A stretch of DNA of 64,000 nucleotides from an uncultured Collinsella sp. (GTDB lineage Bacteria; Actinomycetota; Coriobacteriia; Coriobacteriales; Coriobacteriaceae): assembly GCA_934668695.1 (NCBI GenBank), contig CAKUOD010000006.1, positions 1-64,000 of the forward strand, read 5' to 3'. The notes below the pieces were generated by a model. The model saw nothing but the letters and a program-made list of their open reading frames with translations. It was not told where the DNA came from and did not search any database. The stretch's first letter is position 1. Each line of letters starts with the position of its first letter. This document shows positions 17,717 to 27,398 of this stretch, in pieces. The position numbers and the translations under genes were made by a program.

Positions 17717-19227
17717 TGGCTGCACGCTTTGGTGACATGCTGCTCGAGCAGCGTCGCCGAATGGGCCTTTCCATTCAGCAGGTCGCCAACACCATCAAAA
17801 TCAGGCCGCAGATCATCGAGTTTTTCGAGACCGGTAACTTTGCTTCGATGCCGCCGCGCGGCTATGCGCAGGGCATGATTTCGAGCTATGCTCGCTTTTT
17901 GGGCCTCAATCCGCGTGAGGTCGTCAATGCCTACTTTGACGACCTGATGGCATACGAACGCGAGACGTCGCAGCAGGGCGGTCGTTTCCAGGACGCTGCC
18001 GGCTACGTCAATTCGCGTTCCTCTGTCGATAACGGGCGCTTTCTGATGGTTCAGGGCGGTCGTTCGACCCGCTATGGACAGCGTCCTCAGCAGGCCGGTT
18101 ATATTACCGAGACGGGTTCGGGCGAGGAGATTCGCTCTCAACGTGACCGGTTCCGCAGCACGCCGATGCCCGAGGACCGTGCGCTTCCCGCTGCCCGCGG
18201 CGTCGCACGTGACCCTCGCGCTGGATACGGCGATGGCGGCTATTCCGATCGCGGCCACCGTGGCGTTTCTGCCGGTCGTTCTCGCGGCGGCTATGCGGAT
18301 GCCGATACCACGCAGGTAACGCCGCGTCTTCGCTCGCAGTCGCAGCCCTATGGGCAGCGTTCATCGGCTTCTCGTTCGGGCCAGCGCAGCTATCAGGGTC
18401 GTGGCGAGCTCGCTCCGCGCTCGGGGCAACGTAGCCTTCAGGGCCAGGGAAGCTATCGTGGCCGTCCTGATAGCAGCCGCGGTCGAATGCCCCAAAACAG
18501 TGGTCGTGGTGGTTCCAATCGTGGGCGCGGCGGGTCGCGTGTCCCGCAGAATAACGGACTTGATCCGCGTATCGTCTACGCCGGTATCGGTGCCGTTGTC
18601 CTGCTGCTGATTGTGCTCATCGTGGTACTTCTGCGCGGCTGCGGTTCTGCAGCGCCCGAGTCGACGCCCGAGACGCCTGCGGCAACCAAGACAACGACTA
18701 AGAAGTCTTCCAAGAAGACCGAGACCGTCGATGCGGATGAAGATACCGATGAGGCGACGGACGAGTCGACCGATTCGGATGTCGCTAAGACAACGGCCAA
18801 GAAGGAAGAAAACGAGGTCACGAAGGTCAAGGTCTCCGTTGCCAAGGGTAAGACCGCTTGGATTGAGGTCAAGGTCGACGGCAAGTCGGTCTATGGCGCT
18901 CAGGCGACCGGTCCCTTTGAGCAGGAGTACACGCCCGAGTCCTCGATCGAGATCACCACATCCAAGCCTTCCGACGTCACCGTTACCAAGAACGGCGAAA
19001 AGGTCCGTTACGACACCAAGACGTCGGGCGTGGCGCGCGTGACCATCACCGTTCCCAAGAAGGAGACGACTGACTCCGAGAATGGTGAAAGTACTGATGG
19101 TGCCGATTCTACCGATGGTACCGATAGCGCTGACGGCACCAATGCCCAGTCCACTGACGGCACTGATACCGCCGCCGATGGTCAGACGACTAACGATTCT
19201 ACCGACTATTCGTACGACAGCTACTAA
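17716..19227 (+). CDS. RodZ-like helix-turn-helix membrane protein
   Basis: 503 aa. Residues 1-75 form a Cro-type helix-turn-helix (LLEQRRRMGLSIQQVANTIK... PPRGYAQGMISSYARFLGL) as in RodZ and YmfM. About 200 residues of Arg/Ser/Gly/Gln-rich low-complexity sequence with repeats such as SGQRSYQGRG follow. One transmembrane helix lies near 285-308 (AGIGAVVLLLIVLIVVLL). The outer part includes a DUF4115-like beta domain (WIEVKVDGKSVYGAQ) and ends in a Ser/Thr/Asp-rich tail. RodZ links MreB to the wall-elongation machinery, and the ftsK-rodZ-pgsA-cinA-recA neighbourhood is conserved. The length of the basic linker is unusual. The HTH probably serves protein rather than DNA contacts. Confidence 0.8.
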   Translation: MAARFGDMLLEQRRRMGLSIQQVANTIKIRPQIIEFFETGNFASMPPRGYAQGMISSYARFLGLNPREVVNAYFDDLMAYERETSQQGGRFQDAAGYVNSRSSVDNGRFLMVQGGRSTRYGQRPQQAGYITETGSGEEIRSQRDRFRSTPMPEDRALPAARGVARDPRAGYGDGGYSDRGHRGVSAGRSRGGYADADTTQVTPRLRSQSQPYGQRSSASRSGQRSYQGRGELAPRSGQRSLQGQGSYRGRPDSSRGRMPQNSGRGGSNRGRGGSRVPQNNGLDPRIVYAGIGAVVLLLIVLIVVLLRGCGSAAPESTPETPAATKTTTKKSSKKTETVDADEDTDEATDESTDSDVAKTTAKKEENEVTKVKVSVAKGKTAWIEVKVDGKSVYGAQATGPFEQEYTPESSIEITTSKPSDVTVTKNGEKVRYDTKTSGVARVTITVPKKETTDSENGESTDGADSTDGTDSADGTNAQSTDGTDTAADGQTTNDSTDYSYDSY

Positions 19228-19253
19228 GCCGCTCGTAAGCGAAAGGAAACATC

Positions 19254-19751
19254 ATGGCTAAAGATTCCAGCTTCGACGTCGTGTCTGAGGTCAACATGCA
19301 AGAGGTCGATAACGCCTTCCAGCAGACCACGCGCGAGATTTCCCAGCGCTATGACCTGAAGGATTCCGGCGCCACGATCGAGCTTTCGAAGGGCGACAAG
19401 CTCTTTACGATCAACGCCCCGGCCGACTTTGTCTCCAAGCAGATCATCGATGTCCTGAGCTCCAAGCTCATCAAGCGCGGCATCGATCTCAAGGCTGTCT
19501 CGTGGGATGCTCCACAGGCGGCATCGGGCGGCACCGTGCGCGTGCTCGGCCATATCGTCGAGGGTATCGACCAGGCGACCGCCAAGAAGATCAACAAGGA
19601 CATCAAGGACCAAAAGCTCAAGGTCAAGGTGACCATCGAGGCCGACAAGCTGCGTGTTTCCTCTGCTTCGAAGGACGCGTTGCAGACCGTGATCCAGTTT
19701 CTGCGCGACCAGGACTACGGCCAGCCGCTGCAGTTCACCAACTACCGCTAA
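19254..19751 (+). CDS. yajQ: YajQ-family nucleotide-binding protein
   Basis: 165 aa. The N-terminus SFDVVSEVNMQEVDNAFQ and the segment EISQRYDLKDSGATIEL are hallmark YajQ (DUF520) blocks. The family folds as two ferredoxin-like domains; some members bind cyclic di-GMP and act as transcription co-regulators, but most are uncharacterised. ATG 19254 is preceded by GAAAGGA. It sits between the RodZ-like gene and rimO on the same strand with short gaps. No signal peptide or membrane segment. Confidence 0.93.
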   Translation: MAKDSSFDVVSEVNMQEVDNAFQQTTREISQRYDLKDSGATIELSKGDKLFTINAPADFVSKQIIDVLSSKLIKRGIDLKAVSWDAPQAASGGTVRVLGHIVEGIDQATAKKINKDIKDQKLKVKVTIEADKLRVSSASKDALQTVIQFLRDQDYGQPLQFTNYR

Positions 19752-19778
19752 TATCATTCGAAAGGACCGCTCTCCAAC

Positions 19779-21128
19779 ATGGATACACCGTTGGGCTCCG
19801 TGCTCTACATCACCCTCGGGTGCGCTAAGAACGAGGTTGACACCGACCGCATGCGTTCTCTTTTGACCGCCGCAGGCTACGAGGAGGCATTCGACCCGCA
19901 GGATGCCGATATCGCCATCGTCAATACATGCTCGTTCCTCGCCTCCGCAACGTCCGAGAGCATCGAGACCACGCTCGAGCTCGCCAACGAGGTTCAGGAC
20001 GGCGTTCGTTCTTGTCCCATCGTCATGTGCGGCTGTGTGCCGTCGCGCTATGGCGACGACCTGCCTGACGAGCTGCCCGAGGTCGCTGCCTTTGTGAAGG
20101 CCGACGAGGAGGACGGCATCGTGGCGGTCATCGATGGCGTGCTGGGTGTCGAGCGTGAGATCGCTGCCTATATTCCGCAAGTCAAGCGCACCGTCGAGGG
20201 CGCTGTCGCCTACGTCAAGATTTCCGATGGCTGCAACCGCTTCTGCAGCTTCTGCATGATTCCCTACATCCGCGGTCGTTATCACTCGCGCAATGCCGAG
20301 AGCATTATTTCCGAGGTGCGCGACTTGGTTGCCGGTGGCGTGCGAGAGATCGTGCTGATCGGCCAGGACACGGGCATCTGGGGCACCGACTTTGCGGATG
20401 GTGACGTCGCCGAGGGCTCGCCGCGCAATCTGGCGCAGCTGCTGCGCGCCGTAGCCGAGGCCGTGCGTCCGCAGAACGTCTGGGTCCGTGTTCTCTACCT
20501 GCAGCCCGAGGGCATGACCGACGAGCTTATCGAGACGATTCGCGATACCCCCGAGGTGCTACCCTATATCGATATCCCCGTGCAGCACTGCGACGCACGC
20601 ATCCTTAAGGCCATGCGTCGCTCCGGTTCGCGCCAGGAGCTCGAGGACCTGTTCCGCGATCTGCGTGAGCGCATCCCCGGCATCGTGATCCGTTCCACGG
20701 CCATGGTCGGCTTCCCGACCGAGACCGACGACGAGTTCCGCGACCTTATCGACTTTATGGACACCGTCGGCTTTGACTACACGAGCGTCTTTGCCTATTC
20801 GCAGGAGGAGGGCAGCCTGGCCGCCAAGATGGAGGGCCAGGTCGACGAAGAGGTCAAGCTCGAGCGCGCCCAGGAGGCCATGGACCTGGCCGAGTCGCTC
20901 GGTTTTGCTGCAACTGCCGCACATGTGGGCGAGCGCGCCCAGGTGATTGTCGACGGTATCGAAGAGACCGAGGACGGCGCCGAGCTGATCGGACATGCCT
21001 GGTTCCAGGCGCCCGATTCCGATGGCGCGGTGCATCTGGACGCTAGCGAGGCATCCGTGGGCGATATTCTGACGGTCGAGTTTACCGATAGCTTCTGCTA
21101 TGAGCTTATCGGTCATGTTGTGGAGTAG
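19779..21128 (+). CDS. rimO: Ribosomal protein S12 methylthiotransferase RimO
   Basis: 449 aa. RimO methylthiolates an aspartate of ribosomal protein S12. The N-terminus YITLGCAKNEVDTDRM is the RimO signature, with the other cluster cysteines in NTCSFL and MCGCVPSRY. The radical SAM motif is DGCNRFCSFCMIP. A C-terminal TRAM-like domain follows (VIVDGIEETEDGAELIGHAW). It is the second of three MiaB-family enzymes in the window. pgsA follows after 9 bases, an arrangement also found in Firmicutes. Confidence 0.95.
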   Translation: MDTPLGSVLYITLGCAKNEVDTDRMRSLLTAAGYEEAFDPQDADIAIVNTCSFLASATSESIETTLELANEVQDGVRSCPIVMCGCVPSRYGDDLPDELPEVAAFVKADEEDGIVAVIDGVLGVEREIAAYIPQVKRTVEGAVAYVKISDGCNRFCSFCMIPYIRGRYHSRNAESIISEVRDLVAGGVREIVLIGQDTGIWGTDFADGDVAEGSPRNLAQLLRAVAEAVRPQNVWVRVLYLQPEGMTDELIETIRDTPEVLPYIDIPVQHCDARILKAMRRSGSRQELEDLFRDLRERIPGIVIRSTAMVGFPTETDDEFRDLIDFMDTVGFDYTSVFAYSQEEGSLAAKMEGQVDEEVKLERAQEAMDLAESLGFAATAAHVGERAQVIVDGIEETEDGAELIGHAWFQAPDSDGAVHLDASEASVGDILTVEFTDSFCYELIGHVVE

Positions 21129-21137
21129 GAGCGCGTT

Positions 21138-21776
21138 GTGGCTAACGAGAGCAATAAGGAACTGACGAGTGTCTGGACGCCCGCCAATATCGTGACGTGT
21201 GTGCGCATCGTCTTTATCCCGGTGTTCATGATCGTGTCGGCGCTGTCTCACATGAGCGTTGCCGGTACGGATTGGAGCACCTTCGACGGCCCGCTCGCCG
21301 CCGCAGCCTTCATTCTGTACGTCATCCTGTCGTGCACCGATAAAGTTGACGGCTATCTGGCGCGCTCGCGCAACGAGATTACCGACTTCGGTAAATTCTT
21401 GGACCCCATCGCCGACAAGCTACTCGTGTTCTCGGCCTTGCTGCTGTTCTTGGACTTTGGCGCCGTGTCGGTTTGGTCCGTGTTCATCATCTTGTTCCGC
21501 GAGCTGTTGGTAAGCGCCCTGCGCATGGTTGCGAGTGCCGCCGGCGTGGTCGTTGCCGCCGATAAGCTTGGCAAGTACAAGACGGCGACCACGATGGTCT
21601 CCATCTGCGGTTACCTGTGCGTCTTTGCGATGGCCGGCTTGCACCTTGGTCCGCTGGCGCTGACGCTCGGCATCTACTCGGTGTCGCGCTTCCTGTACGC
21701 CGTTGCCGTTGTCCTGACCGTTATCTCGGGCGCCCAGTACTTCTGGAACTGCCGCAAGATCGTCTTTTCGGTCTAG
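21138..21776 (+). CDS. pgsA: CDP-diacylglycerol-glycerol-3-phosphate 3-phosphatidyltransferase
   Basis: 212 aa membrane enzyme for phosphatidylglycerol-phosphate synthesis. The complete CDP-alcohol phosphotransferase motif DGx2ARx8Gx3Dx3D is visible from DGYLAR to DPIAD (about 74-96). Four to five hydrophobic helices surround it. GTG start 21138 lies behind TAGGAGC. The position rimO-pgsA-cinA-recA matches the conserved Gram-positive cluster and argues for PgsA rather than another family member. A second member of the family is encoded at 41980-42684. Confidence 0.92.
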   Translation: MANESNKELTSVWTPANIVTCVRIVFIPVFMIVSALSHMSVAGTDWSTFDGPLAAAAFILYVILSCTDKVDGYLARSRNEITDFGKFLDPIADKLLVFSALLLFLDFGAVSVWSVFIILFRELLVSALRMVASAAGVVVAADKLGKYKTATTMVSICGYLCVFAMAGLHLGPLALTLGIYSVSRFLYAVAVVLTVISGAQYFWNCRKIVFSV

Positions 21777-21788
21777 GTCCTGGTTGGT

Positions 21789-22319
21789 ATGACGGACTCT
21801 TTTGAGCAGATTTCCGCACATAACGAGGAGCTGGCGCATGATATTGTCGAGCGCGCGAGCGCTCGGGGCGTGACGGTTTCGACGGCTGAGTCGCTGACGG
21901 CTGGTATGATCGCCTCGACGATTGCCGATATCCCGGGTGCCTCGGCGGTGCTGCGTGGCGGTGCGGTGACCTACTGCGATGAGATCAAGCATCGTGTTCT
22001 GGGTGTTGAGCAGGAGACGCTCGACCGCTATACCGCGGTGTCGCATCAGACCGCGCGCGAGATGGCGGCGGGTTCGCTGGAGCTGTTTCAGAGCGATATT
22101 GCAGTGAGCGCAACGGGTTATGCCGGCCCCGGCGGCGGCACTGAGGACGATCCGGCTGGCACTTTCTATATTGGCTGGGCGTATCGCGCGGCTGATGGGG
22201 AAGTGCCGGTCGTGGACTCTGTGCGCTGCCACTATGAGGGCGACCGTTCGTGTGTTCGTGCCCATGCGGTCGCGGAGGCATTGGGACGCATTGCCCTTGT
22301 GCTCAACTCTATGGAATAG
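21789..22319 (+). CDS. cinA: CinA C-terminal family nicotinamide-nucleotide amidohydrolase
   Basis: 176 aa. It corresponds only to the C-terminal amidase half of CinA (PncC-type), which deamidates nicotinamide mononucleotide in NAD recycling. Seen: TAESLTAGMIASTIADIPGA near the N-terminus, then GGAVTYCDEIKHRVLGV and GYAGPGGGTEDDPAGTF. The MoCF-like N-terminal domain of full CinA is absent, as in many stand-alone homologues. It lies just upstream of recA, where cinA is typically found. A hairpin follows the stop. Confidence 0.92.
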   Translation: MTDSFEQISAHNEELAHDIVERASARGVTVSTAESLTAGMIASTIADIPGASAVLRGGAVTYCDEIKHRVLGVEQETLDRYTAVSHQTAREMAAGSLELFQSDIAVSATGYAGPGGGTEDDPAGTFYIGWAYRAADGEVPVVDSVRCHYEGDRSCVRAHAVAEALGRIALVLNSME

Positions 22320-22326
22320 ACGTGTT

Positions 22327-22350
22327 TTAAGGGGCCTTAGGGCCCCTTAA
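22327..22350 (+). terminator. Probable terminator between cinA and recA
   Basis: TTAAGGGGCC and GGCCCCTTAA form a perfect 10-bp stem with a TTAG loop, 7 bases after cinA. The T-run is weak, so efficiency is uncertain. The following 167 bases up to the recA promoter hold no convincing gene. Confidence 0.6.
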
Positions 22351-22517
22351 TTGTGGAGATAGGGACCTCTGACAAATTCAGCGTTTTTGCTGATCATAGG
22401 TTTATTTTCGCCTTCCTTGCTTATATTTGGCCCTATGTGGTCAAGCATTTGGTCAGTATTTGGTCGGCGTTTGGTTGGGTTTTGGAAAGACTGCCTGCAT
22501 ATGATTGGCCTGAACGG

Positions 22518-22546
22518 TTGACCACGAACAGCCGTTCGTTTATTAT
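22518..22546 (+). promoter_or_regulatory. recA promoter with an embedded SOS (LexA) box
   Basis: TTGACC (22518-22523), a 17-base spacer and TATTAT (22541-22546) form a strong sigma-70-type promoter. The spacer contains the perfectly symmetric CGAAC-AGCC-GTTCG (22525-22538), matching the Gram-positive LexA consensus CGAAC-N4-GTTCG. LexA bound here would block RNA polymerase. Confidence 0.9.
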
Positions 22547-22576
22547 CGATGCAGGTTGTTAAGAGGAGGGCTATTC

Positions 22577-23725
22577 ATGGCCAAGAATTCAGGTCCCGTA
22601 CGTACCGTTCATGCACCCACGACGGGTAAAGAGCGCGAAGAGATGATCGCTACCACCAAGGCTGAGATCGAGAAGAAGTTCGGTCAAGGCTCCATCATGA
22701 GGTATGGTGACGGCGGCCCTGAGCTTGAGGTCGAGGCCATCCCCACGGGCGCTCTGGCACTCGATGCCGCTCTGGGTATCGGCGGTGTGCCGCGCGGCCG
22801 TATCGTCGAGATTTACGGTCCTGAGTCCTCCGGTAAGACGACGCTTTCGCTCGAGATCCTGGCCGAGGCCCAGGCAATGGGTGGCGTGGTGGCATTTATC
22901 GATGCCGAGCACGCGCTCGATCCCACGTATGCCGCGCGCATTGGCGTGGATATCGACGAGGTACTGATTTCCCAGCCCGATACGGGTGAGCAGGCGCTCG
23001 AGATTGTTGACATGCTCGTGCGTTCCGGCGCCATCGATGCCATCGTCGTCGACTCCGTCGCCGCGCTGACCCCGCGTGCCGAGATCGAGGGAGAGATCGG
23101 CGATACCACGGTCGGCTTGCAAGCTCGCCTGATGAGCCAGGCGCTCCGCAAGCTTGCCGGCTCGCTGTCCAAGTCCAACACGACGTGCATCTTCATTAAC
23201 CAGCTGCGTGAGAAGATCGGCGTCATGTTCGGCAACCCCGAGACCACGACGGGCGGCCGCGCTCTTAAGTTTTTCTCTTCGGTGCGTATCGACATTCGCC
23301 GCATCGATAGCATTAAGCTTAAGGATGAGGTTATCGGTAACCGCGTGCGCGCCAAGGTCGTTAAGAACAAGGTGGCAGCTCCGTTCCGTTCTGCTGAGTT
23401 TGACATTATGTACGGTACGGGCATCTCTAAGGAGGGCTCGATTCTGGACATGGCTGTCGAGTGCGGCATCTGCAAGAAGATGGGCTCCTGGTTTGCCTAT
23501 GGCGAGGACAAGCTCGGCAACGGTCGCGAGGCCGCCAAGGGGTTCCTGCGCGAACACCCCGATTGCGCCGACGAGATTGAGCATAAGGTCCGCCTTGCCT
23601 GCGGGCTTGAGTTTGACGACGATGCTCCATCCGAGGTCGAGCTGACCGATCAGCCTGCGTCTGAGGAGTTTGATGAGCTTTACGCCATCGATGGTTCCGC
23701 CATGCTCGATGATGACGACGAGTAG
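22577..23725 (+). CDS. recA: Recombinase RecA
   Basis: 382 aa from ATG 22577 with AAGAGGAGG 7 bases upstream. RecA forms filaments on single-stranded DNA, drives strand exchange and triggers LexA self-cleavage. Walker A is GPESSGKTT (about 81-89). [18 protein letters not shown] and the DNA-binding loop segment ([13 protein letters not shown]) are all typical. The C-terminus is acidic (AMLDDDDE), as usual. It is driven by an SOS-controlled promoter and followed 11 bases later by recX. No intein or frameshift is seen. Confidence 0.98.
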   Translation: MAKNSGPVRTVHAPTTGKEREEMIATTKAEIEKKFGQGSIMRYGDGGPELEVEAIPTGALALDAALGIGGVPRGRIVEIYGPESSGKTTLSLEILAEAQAMGGVVAFIDAEHALDPTYAARIGVDIDEVLISQPDTGEQALEIVDMLVRSGAIDAIVVDSVAALTPRAEIEGEIGDTTVGLQARLMSQALRKLAGSLSKSNTTCIFINQLREKIGVMFGNPETTTGGRALKFFSSVRIDIRRIDSIKLKDEVIGNRVRAKVVKNKVAAPFRSAEFDIMYGTGISKEGSILDMAVECGICKKMGSWFAYGEDKLGNGREAAKGFLREHPDCADEIEHKVRLACGLEFDDDAPSEVELTDQPASEEFDELYAIDGSAMLDDDDE

Positions 23726-23736
23726 CGGTTACGCTC

Positions 23737-24429
23737 ATGTCGTATACGGTGACCGAGGCCACGGTCGTCTTTCCCGATAAGAAGGCGGCCTCCTCGTTCT
23801 CGAGCGGGTATGCGTCCAAAAAGCCTTGCGCACATATCGATTGTGAGCTTGAGGGCGGTTTTGAGCGGTCCATTTGGATTCCCGTGCGGGTCGCGCGGCT
23901 GTATGTCAAAAACCGCCCCGATCTTCCCTGTGATTGGGATAACTTTCGTGAGGCTGTGCAGCTCGTCGAGCGTAAATGTGCACTTACCATGGTGACTGAG
24001 ATGTTATCGCGCCGCGACCATGCGACTGGTGAGGTCCGTGACAAGCTGGCTCGCTACAGCTTTCACCAACCCGCGATCGATTTCGCCGTCGAGCGCGCCA
24101 CCGAGTATCACTTTTTAGATGAGAACCGCTTTTGCTCGTACTTTATCGAGGAACGCAAGCGGCGCGGTTGGGGACAGCGTAAAATCGAGACTGAGCTCAA
24201 GCGCCGTCATGTCGTGCTCGATGACATTCCCGGTTATCCCGAGGATTATTTTGCCGTCGAAGACGATTTGGCGCGTGCGTCAGCCCTGCTCGCCAAGCGG
24301 CGTGTTCCAGAGACGCGCGGATTCGAAAAACTAGTTCGGTTTTTGATGGGCAAGGGCTTCTCGTATCACATCGCCGCCGATGCCGTTAAGGCACGTCTCG
24401 ATGCCGAACGTGAGGAATGTGCGGTTTAG
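23737..24429 (+). CDS. recX: Regulatory protein RecX
   Basis: 230 aa. RecX binds RecA filaments and limits their activity. The RecX domain covers the C-terminal two thirds: the helical repeats include MLSRRDHATGEVRDKLARY, FLDENRFCSYFIEERKRRGWG and the terminal GFSYHIAADAVKA. The first 70 residues are a less conserved extension. It lies 11 bases after recA on the same strand and is almost certainly co-transcribed. A terminator-like hairpin follows. Confidence 0.88.
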   Translation: MSYTVTEATVVFPDKKAASSFSSGYASKKPCAHIDCELEGGFERSIWIPVRVARLYVKNRPDLPCDWDNFREAVQLVERKCALTMVTEMLSRRDHATGEVRDKLARYSFHQPAIDFAVERATEYHFLDENRFCSYFIEERKRRGWGQRKIETELKRRHVVLDDIPGYPEDYFAVEDDLARASALLAKRRVPETRGFEKLVRFLMGKGFSYHIAADAVKARLDAEREECAV

Positions 24430-24443
24430 GCGTATGCGTTTTG

Positions 24444-24486
24444 TGGCCCTGCCGTTCACGGCGTTTTAGCCGCCGTGCTGGGGCCA
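24444..24486 (+). terminator. Probable terminator after recX
   Basis: CACGGCG (24457-24463) pairs with CGCCGTG (24471-24477), inside a weaker outer pairing of TGGCCC with GGGGCCA, followed by TTTATTTG. It separates recA-recX from the rny promoter. Confidence 0.6.
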
Positions 24487-24491
24487 TTTAT

Positions 24492-24520
24492 TTGACAGTT
24501 GTTGTGGTTCAACGTACGAT
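24492..24520 (+). promoter_or_regulatory. Promoter upstream of rny
   Basis: A consensus TTGACA (24492-24497), exactly 17 bases, then TACGAT (24515-24520). It would give an untranslated leader of about 160 bases before rny. Confidence 0.75.
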
Positions 24521-24625
24521 AAACACTGTCATTTGCTTTGTGATATGTGCTCATCTGTGATGAGTTTGTTTATATGTTTATCTGTATCCGACCCGCATAA
24601 GCTGCGCCCATATTACTCAAATGTC

Positions 24626-24651
24626 GCGAGCCGTTCGTAAGGACGGTTCGC
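24626..24651 (+). promoter_or_regulatory. Leader hairpin before rny, possible attenuator
   Basis: GCGAGCCGTT pairs with GACGGTTCGC (two G-T pairs) around a 6-base loop and is followed by CTTTGTTGTG. It lies between the rny promoter and the start codon, where it could act as a weak terminator or as an RNase target. Function is inferred only. Confidence 0.45.
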
Positions 24652-24686
24652 TTTGTTGTGTAACGAATCCATAAAAAGGAGTGAGC

Positions 24687-26237
24687 ATGCCTATCATCGC
24701 AGCGCTCGTTGGCATCGTTTTGGGTGCCATCGCCGCCATTGCCTACATGCGCACCGCCAAGCAGGGTAGTCTTCACGAGGCCGACGAAAAAATCCAGTCG
24801 GCACACGCACAGGCCGAGTCCCTGATCGGTGATGCCAAGCGTCAGGCCGAGACCCTCAAAAAAGAGGCTCTACTCGAGGCTAAAGAGGAGATCATCAAGA
24901 ACAAGCAGGCCGCTGAGGCCGAGGACAAGCAGCGTAAGAACGAGATTCGTACGCTCGAGAACCGCGTGATGCAGCGCGAGGAATCCCTCGATCGCCGCAA
25001 CGACGCTCTCGACAAGCGCGAGCATCAGCTGTCCAGCCAGGCCGGTCAGGTCGAGAAGCGCTCCCGTGAGCTCGAGGAGCTCTGCGCAAAGCAGACCTCC
25101 GAGCTCGAGCGTATCGCCGACCTTACCCGCGAGGACGCCCACAAGGAGCTCCTCGATAAGGTTCGCGGCGAGGTCACCCACGAGGCCGCCACGATCATTC
25201 GCGAGTCCGAGCAGCAGGTTCGCGCCGAGTGCCACAAGACCGCCCAGGAGATTCTGTCTCTGGCGATTCAGCGCTGCGCTGCCGACCATACTGCCGAGGT
25301 CACCGTTACCTCCGTGCACATTCCCTCTGATGACCTCAAGGGCCGTATCATCGGTCGCGAGGGTCGCAACATCCGGACCTTCGAGCAGGTTTCCGGCGTC
25401 AACCTCGTGATCGACGACACGCCCGAGACCGTCGTTCTTTCGAGCTTCGACCCGGTCCGTCGTGAGACCGCCCGTGTCGCCCTTGAGAACCTCATCGCCG
25501 ACGGCCGCATTCACCCTGCCCGTATCGAGGAGATGTATCACAAGGCCGCCGACCTGGTTCAGCAGCGCGTGCGCGAGGCTGGCGAGCAGGCTGCCTTCGA
25601 TACCGGCATCCACGACCTGCACCCCGAGATCGTTAAGACCCTTGGTGCCCTGCGCTACCGTACCTCTTTTGGTCAGAACGTGCTTCAGCACTCCCTCGAG
25701 GTCTCTGATCTGTGCGGCGTGATGGCTTCCGAGCTTGGCCTGGACGTTGTGACTGCCAAGCGCGCCGGCCTGCTGCATGACCTGGGCAAGGCAATCGACC
25801 ATGACGTCGAGGGCCCGCATGCCGTCATCGGCGCCGAGCTGGCCCGCCGTTATGGCGAGAAGCCTGTTATCGTCCACGCTATCGAGGCTCACCATGCCGA
25901 TGTCGACCCCAACACGGTGCTCGATGTCCTGGTACAGGCCGCCGATGCTGTCTCTGCCTCTCGCCCCGGTGCCCGTCGCGAGTCTGCCGAGAACTACATC
26001 AAGCGTCTTGAGAAGCTCGAGGAGATCGCCAACTCCCATGACGGCGTCGAGCGTACCTATGCCATGCAGGCTGGTCGCGAGGTCCACGTCATGGTTCAGC
26101 CGGACAAGATTTCCGATGCTCAGTCCACAGTCTTGGCTCATGATATCGCCCATCAGATCGAGGAAGAGATGGAATATCCCGGTCAGGTGCGCGTTGTCGT
26201 GATTCGCGAGAGCCGCGCTGTCGATATCGCTAAATAA
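24687..26237 (+). CDS. rny: Ribonuclease Y
   Basis: 516 aa from ATG 24687, 5 bases after AAAGGAG; a GTG six bases earlier overlaps that site and is less likely. RNase Y is a membrane-tethered endonuclease that starts mRNA decay in Gram-positive bacteria. Seen: N-terminal transmembrane helix ([19 protein letters not shown]), a long charged coiled coil (30-190), a KH domain with [15 protein letters not shown] (about 220), and an HD domain with HDLGKAIDH (about 364). It is the first gene of rny - GHKL ATPase - spoVS - miaB. Confidence 0.97.
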   Translation: MPIIAALVGIVLGAIAAIAYMRTAKQGSLHEADEKIQSAHAQAESLIGDAKRQAETLKKEALLEAKEEIIKNKQAAEAEDKQRKNEIRTLENRVMQREESLDRRNDALDKREHQLSSQAGQVEKRSRELEELCAKQTSELERIADLTREDAHKELLDKVRGEVTHEAATIIRESEQQVRAECHKTAQEILSLAIQRCAADHTAEVTVTSVHIPSDDLKGRIIGREGRNIRTFEQVSGVNLVIDDTPETVVLSSFDPVRRETARVALENLIADGRIHPARIEEMYHKAADLVQQRVREAGEQAAFDTGIHDLHPEIVKTLGALRYRTSFGQNVLQHSLEVSDLCGVMASELGLDVVTAKRAGLLHDLGKAIDHDVEGPHAVIGAELARRYGEKPVIVHAIEAHHADVDPNTVLDVLVQAADAVSASRPGARRESAENYIKRLEKLEEIANSHDGVERTYAMQAGREVHVMVQPDKISDAQSTVLAHDIAHQIEEEMEYPGQVRVVVIRESRAVDIAK

Positions 26238-26238
26238 C

Positions 26239-27324
26239 ATGAGCGACGCGAACGAGCTCATCTCATTTATCGCGTCGATGTCGGGGGAGGGCAACCTTCG
26301 CGTCGAGGAGAACCTTGGCGAGGGGTATGTCCGCCTCCGCGTTTCGGAGGCCGAGCGGCGCCAGGCAAAGCACGACATTCAGCATGTCGAGGATATCGTC
26401 ATCGAAATGCTCCGTAATGCTCGCGATGCCGGCGCCGACAAGGTCTATCTCGCCACGACCAAGGAAGACGGCGTCCGCACGCTTGTCTTTCTGGATAACG
26501 GTTCGGGCGTTCCGCAGGATATGCAAGAGCGAATCTTCGATGCCCGCGTTACCTCCAAGCTCGAGAGCATGAAGATGGACCGTTGGGGCGTTCACGGTCG
26601 TGGCATGGCATTGTTTTCGATCAAGCAGAACACCGATGAGGCCCGTGTGGTCACGTCCGGTGTCGATCATGGTTCAGCCTTTAAGGTGAGCGTCGCGGCC
26701 GACCGCCTCAGTGAGCGTGCCGATCAGTCCAGCTGGCCCCAGGCCGTCAAGGATGAGGACGGACGTTATGTCTGTGCTCGCGGTCCGCATAATATTATTC
26801 GCGCTGCTTGTGAGTTTGCGCTCGAGGAGTTGCGTGGTTGCGATGTCTATCTTGGTTCTCCGTCTGAGATTGCCGCGACCCTTTATGCTCAGGCGTCAAG
26901 CCGGCTTGATACGTCTCGTCTCCTGTTCATTGATGACGAGAGCGAGCTTCCGGTTGTCGATCGTTTAGGCCTTGCTTCTGATGCCGAGGACTTTATCCGT
27001 ATCTGTTCGGGTTTGGGTCTTGAGATGTCCGAGCGCACGGCCCATCGCATTTTGGCAGGGCAGATTAAGCCCGTTCGCGGTGTGACCGCGCGTCTGCTGC
27101 GCGAGCGTGATTCGTCCTCGCATGCGCCGGCTCCTGTCGATCTCGCGAAGGATCGTCGCGGGCTACGTATTGCCAAGGATGACATGGCACAGTTTTCGCG
27201 TGCTGTGGAGCGCGACTTTAATGACCTTGCTGCCCGGTACTATCTCAACCTTTGCGGTGACCCAAAGATTCGTGTTTCGCGTGATCGAATCACCGTGACC
27301 TTTGATCTTGCCAAAGAGGAATAG
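26239..27324 (+). CDS. GHKL-type ATP-binding protein of unknown role
   Basis: 361 aa, not one I can name. The N-terminal half is a histidine kinase/MutL/Hsp90-type ATP-binding fold. The N box is EDIVIEMLRNARDAGADKV, G1 is FLDNGSGVP, and a G2-like loop is RWGVHGRGMA. No phosphoacceptor histidine, sensor or transmembrane helix is present, so it is not a sensor kinase. The C-terminal half is helical and basic, with no motif I recognise. It starts one base after the rny stop, and spoVS follows. In Bacillus subtilis this slot between rny and spoVS is taken by ymdB, an unrelated phosphodiesterase. Confidence 0.75.
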   Translation: MSDANELISFIASMSGEGNLRVEENLGEGYVRLRVSEAERRQAKHDIQHVEDIVIEMLRNARDAGADKVYLATTKEDGVRTLVFLDNGSGVPQDMQERIFDARVTSKLESMKMDRWGVHGRGMALFSIKQNTDEARVVTSGVDHGSAFKVSVAADRLSERADQSSWPQAVKDEDGRYVCARGPHNIIRAACEFALEELRGCDVYLGSPSEIAATLYAQASSRLDTSRLLFIDDESELPVVDRLGLASDAEDFIRICSGLGLEMSERTAHRILAGQIKPVRGVTARLLRERDSSSHAPAPVDLAKDRRGLRIAKDDMAQFSRAVERDFNDLAARYYLNLCGDPKIRVSRDRITVTFDLAKEE

Positions 27325-27398
27325 TGCCTTTACCGAGTCCACTCGGTACGATACAGTTATTGCAGTTAAAACGTACTTTTAAATGCAGGAGTTTCTTC

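Noticed and set aside
22353..22562. Small frame of 69 codons upstream of recA
   Set aside because: It runs through the recA promoter and SOS box, has no ribosome site and no recognisable family.
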